From NCBI GenBank assembly GCA_003552425.1, contig PUMC01000028.1, positions 1 through 5,096 of the forward strand: a DNA stretch of 5,096 nt, given 5' to 3'. Under the pieces are notes generated by a model. That model saw only the letters and a program-made list of their open reading frames with translations. It ran no database searches and was not told where the DNA came from. The stretch comes from Candidatus Acetothermia bacterium (lineage in GTDB: Bacteria; Bipolaricaulota; Bipolaricaulia; Bipolaricaulales; Bipolaricaulaceae). Both the position numbers and the translations under genes were made by a program. Numbering within the stretch: the stretch's first letter is position 1; each line of letters starts with the position of its first letter. Of the stretch, positions 4,087 through 5,096 are shown piece by piece.

Positions 4087-5053
4087 CGATATGGACATAC
4101 TGCGCCGTGCCTATGACCGTGAAAATGACTCCCGGAGCAGAGGCAAGCTCTGGGCTGCTTACCACGTGGGGGCAACCAGGTCTGACATAAACCGCCTTAT
4201 GTCCGAGGAGTTGATAACGCAATCTCACCAATCCGCTCGGATAGGCAGGCATGATTACAGCCCGGCTTTGTACCGGTTAACCGAGAAGGGACGGAGTCTG
4301 ATTTTTGCTACGACCATGGAGCGAGAATTTCAGAGGGTGCCGGCCACCGACATACTTGAGGCCATGAGTTTGATTGTCGGCTTCGACGACATCAAGCAGG
4401 CCGTTGCCCAAGCAATAGAGAGCCAGCGCAAGATTAACTTTCTCCTGGAAGGCCCACCGGCCTGCGCCAAATCGCTGATGCTGGAAGCGGTCCGCTCCAT
4501 AGTGCCGTCCGCCTACATCGCCTTTGGGTCCAGGACGTCCGCCTCCGGGCTTTCTGAAGCTCTATTCGAGCACCAGCCGTCGATACTACTCCTGGATGAA
4601 ATAGAGAAGATGCACCAGGACTGCTTTTCGGTGCTCCTAGGGCTTATGGAGAGTGGGGAAATCCTGGAAACGAAATCAAAAAAGATGAGGGGAATAAAAC
4701 TAGATACCATGGTCATCGGCGCCTGCAATAATACAGCCAAGATGCCTCCGGAATTTCTCTCTCGTTTCGCTCTACACGTCTTTTTCCCGGAGTACACCCG
4801 GGATGAATTTATTGATGTCTGCCGAGGCTTTCTCACCCGGGCCGAAAACTGTCCGGAGGACATCGCTGTCACCATCGGGCGTACCGTCTTTGACTATAAA
4901 CTGGGCGACGTTCGTAAGGCCCGTGGGGTCTGGCAAATGATGACCGCCCCGACCGAGCAGGAGGTCTATCGCGTGGTAACCCTTATGCGTAAATATAGTC
5001 GTGATAACCATTATAAACGTCAGAAGAAAACAGAAGCGAGACGGTTAGTATAG
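4079..5053 (+). CDS. AAA+ ATPase with N-terminal winged helix (RuvB/MoxR-like core)
   Basis: This 324-residue ATPase begins with a probable winged helix (about 20-80), including the wing-like segment YRLTEKGRSLIF. The AAA+ module (about 95-290) has Walker A GPPACAKS (125-132), where the usual last Gly is Ala130 before Lys131-Ser132. Walker B is ILLLDEIEK with Asp173-Glu174, sensor 1 is Asn217/Asn218 in IGACNN, the arginine finger is Arg229 in FLSRF, and sensor 2 is Arg279 or Arg282 in GDVRKARG. It should form an ATP-driven ring that remodels DNA or protein. The core recalls RuvB and related helicase-loader-like ATPases, but RuvB has its winged helix at the C-terminus, so this is not a true RuvB. 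The start is TTG at 4079, 6 bases after GGAG (4069-4072). The in-frame ATG at 4091 is too far from it. It is a candidate replication initiator, helicase loader or defence ATPase. Confidence 0.9.
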   Translation: MASDMDILRRAYDRENDSRSRGKLWAAYHVGATRSDINRLMSEELITQSHQSARIGRHDYSPALYRLTEKGRSLIFATTMEREFQRVPATDILEAMSLIVGFDDIKQAVAQAIESQRKINFLLEGPPACAKSLMLEAVRSIVPSAYIAFGSRTSASGLSEALFEHQPSILLLDEIEKMHQDCFSVLLGLMESGEILETKSKKMRGIKLDTMVIGACNNTAKMPPEFLSRFALHVFFPEYTRDEFIDVCRGFLTRAENCPEDIAVTIGRTVFDYKLGDVRKARGVWQMMTAPTEQEVYRVVTLMRKYSRDNHYKRQKKTEARRLV

Positions 5054-5067
5054 CAACGGAGGGCAAG

Positions 5068-5096
5068 ATGGAATTAATCATCAAGGTCAGGCTCCC
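5068..5096 (+). CDS. Start of a truncated downstream gene
   Basis: An ATG at 5068 follows GGAGGG (5058-5063) at a 4-base spacer, 14 bases after the ATPase stop. The visible residues are MELIIKVRLP, a beta-strand-like start. The window ends here, so no family can be named. Position and spacing suggest it continues the ATPase transcription unit and may be a partner protein. Confidence 0.6.

Noticed and set aside
3638..4252. 204-codon minus-strand frame spanning three + strand genes
   Set aside because: It runs across well-supported + strand starts and zinc motifs, and its translation is Ser/Pro/Arg-rich without recognisable domains, which is typical of an antisense shadow.
4513..4875. Minus-strand frame within the ATPase
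   Set aside because: It is antisense to the Walker B, sensor 1 and arginine-finger region of an intact ATPase, and no independent start signal supports it.
4079..5053. Naming the ATPase ruvB
   Set aside because: The AAA+ core is similar, but the winged helix is N-terminal, the Walker A differs, and the context is a mobile element without ruvA or ruvC.
1..5096. CRISPR array or tandem repeat array
   Set aside because: No regularly spaced direct repeats of suitable length were found; the repeats seen are isolated inverted repeats and heptamers.

Overview
The window opens in the last 35 bases of a tRNA gene, most likely tRNA-Gln. It continues into what looks like the left end of an integrated mobile element: a complete tyrosine recombinase gene on the + strand, then a compact run of small same-strand genes ending in an AAA+ ATPase and the first codons of another gene. 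Every gene I accept is on the + strand. Most have a clear GGAGG-type ribosome binding site, and many overlap or abut their neighbours (TGATG, ATGA, TAAATG). This is the packing of a phage, integrative element or genomic island, not ordinary chromosome.

The host is a bacterium of roughly balanced GC content: the tRNA carries an encoded CCA and the Shine-Dalgarno sequences are strong. Several small Cys-rich proteins (genes at 1516, 2192, 3589 and 3817) resemble, from memory, proteins I associate with Chloroflexota (Dehalococcoidia-like) genomes and their mobile elements. That assignment is an unverified inference; a Firmicute-like host is the main alternative.

Layout. 1-35: tRNA 3' end and probable attL core. 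36-357: no convincing gene, but a consensus -10 box, an 18-bp imperfect inverted repeat at the predicted transcription start, three copies of CCCTGAC and a perfect 9-bp palindrome; this is a candidate integrase promoter, operator and arm-site region. 358-1293: integrase with all catalytic residues and an unusually long tail. 1286-1515: a possible 23-residue ORF, a strong Shine-Dalgarno with no ordinary start codon, and two strong hairpins (1397-1487) that may form a cis-regulatory or free RNA. 1516-4086: ten small genes, seven of them with Cys/His sets suited to metal binding. 4079-5053: an ATPase with an N-terminal winged helix. 5068 onward: a truncated gene start.

How they may work together: the recombinase inserts and excises the element at the tRNA gene. 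The downstream genes appear to form one translationally coupled transcription unit, preceded by the structured leader. They may provide early, replication or host-interaction functions, with the ATPase as the only member whose biochemistry (ATP-driven remodelling, probably of nucleoprotein) can be read with confidence. No structural phage genes, conjugation genes, repressor or excisionase are visible, so the class of element cannot be fixed from this window.
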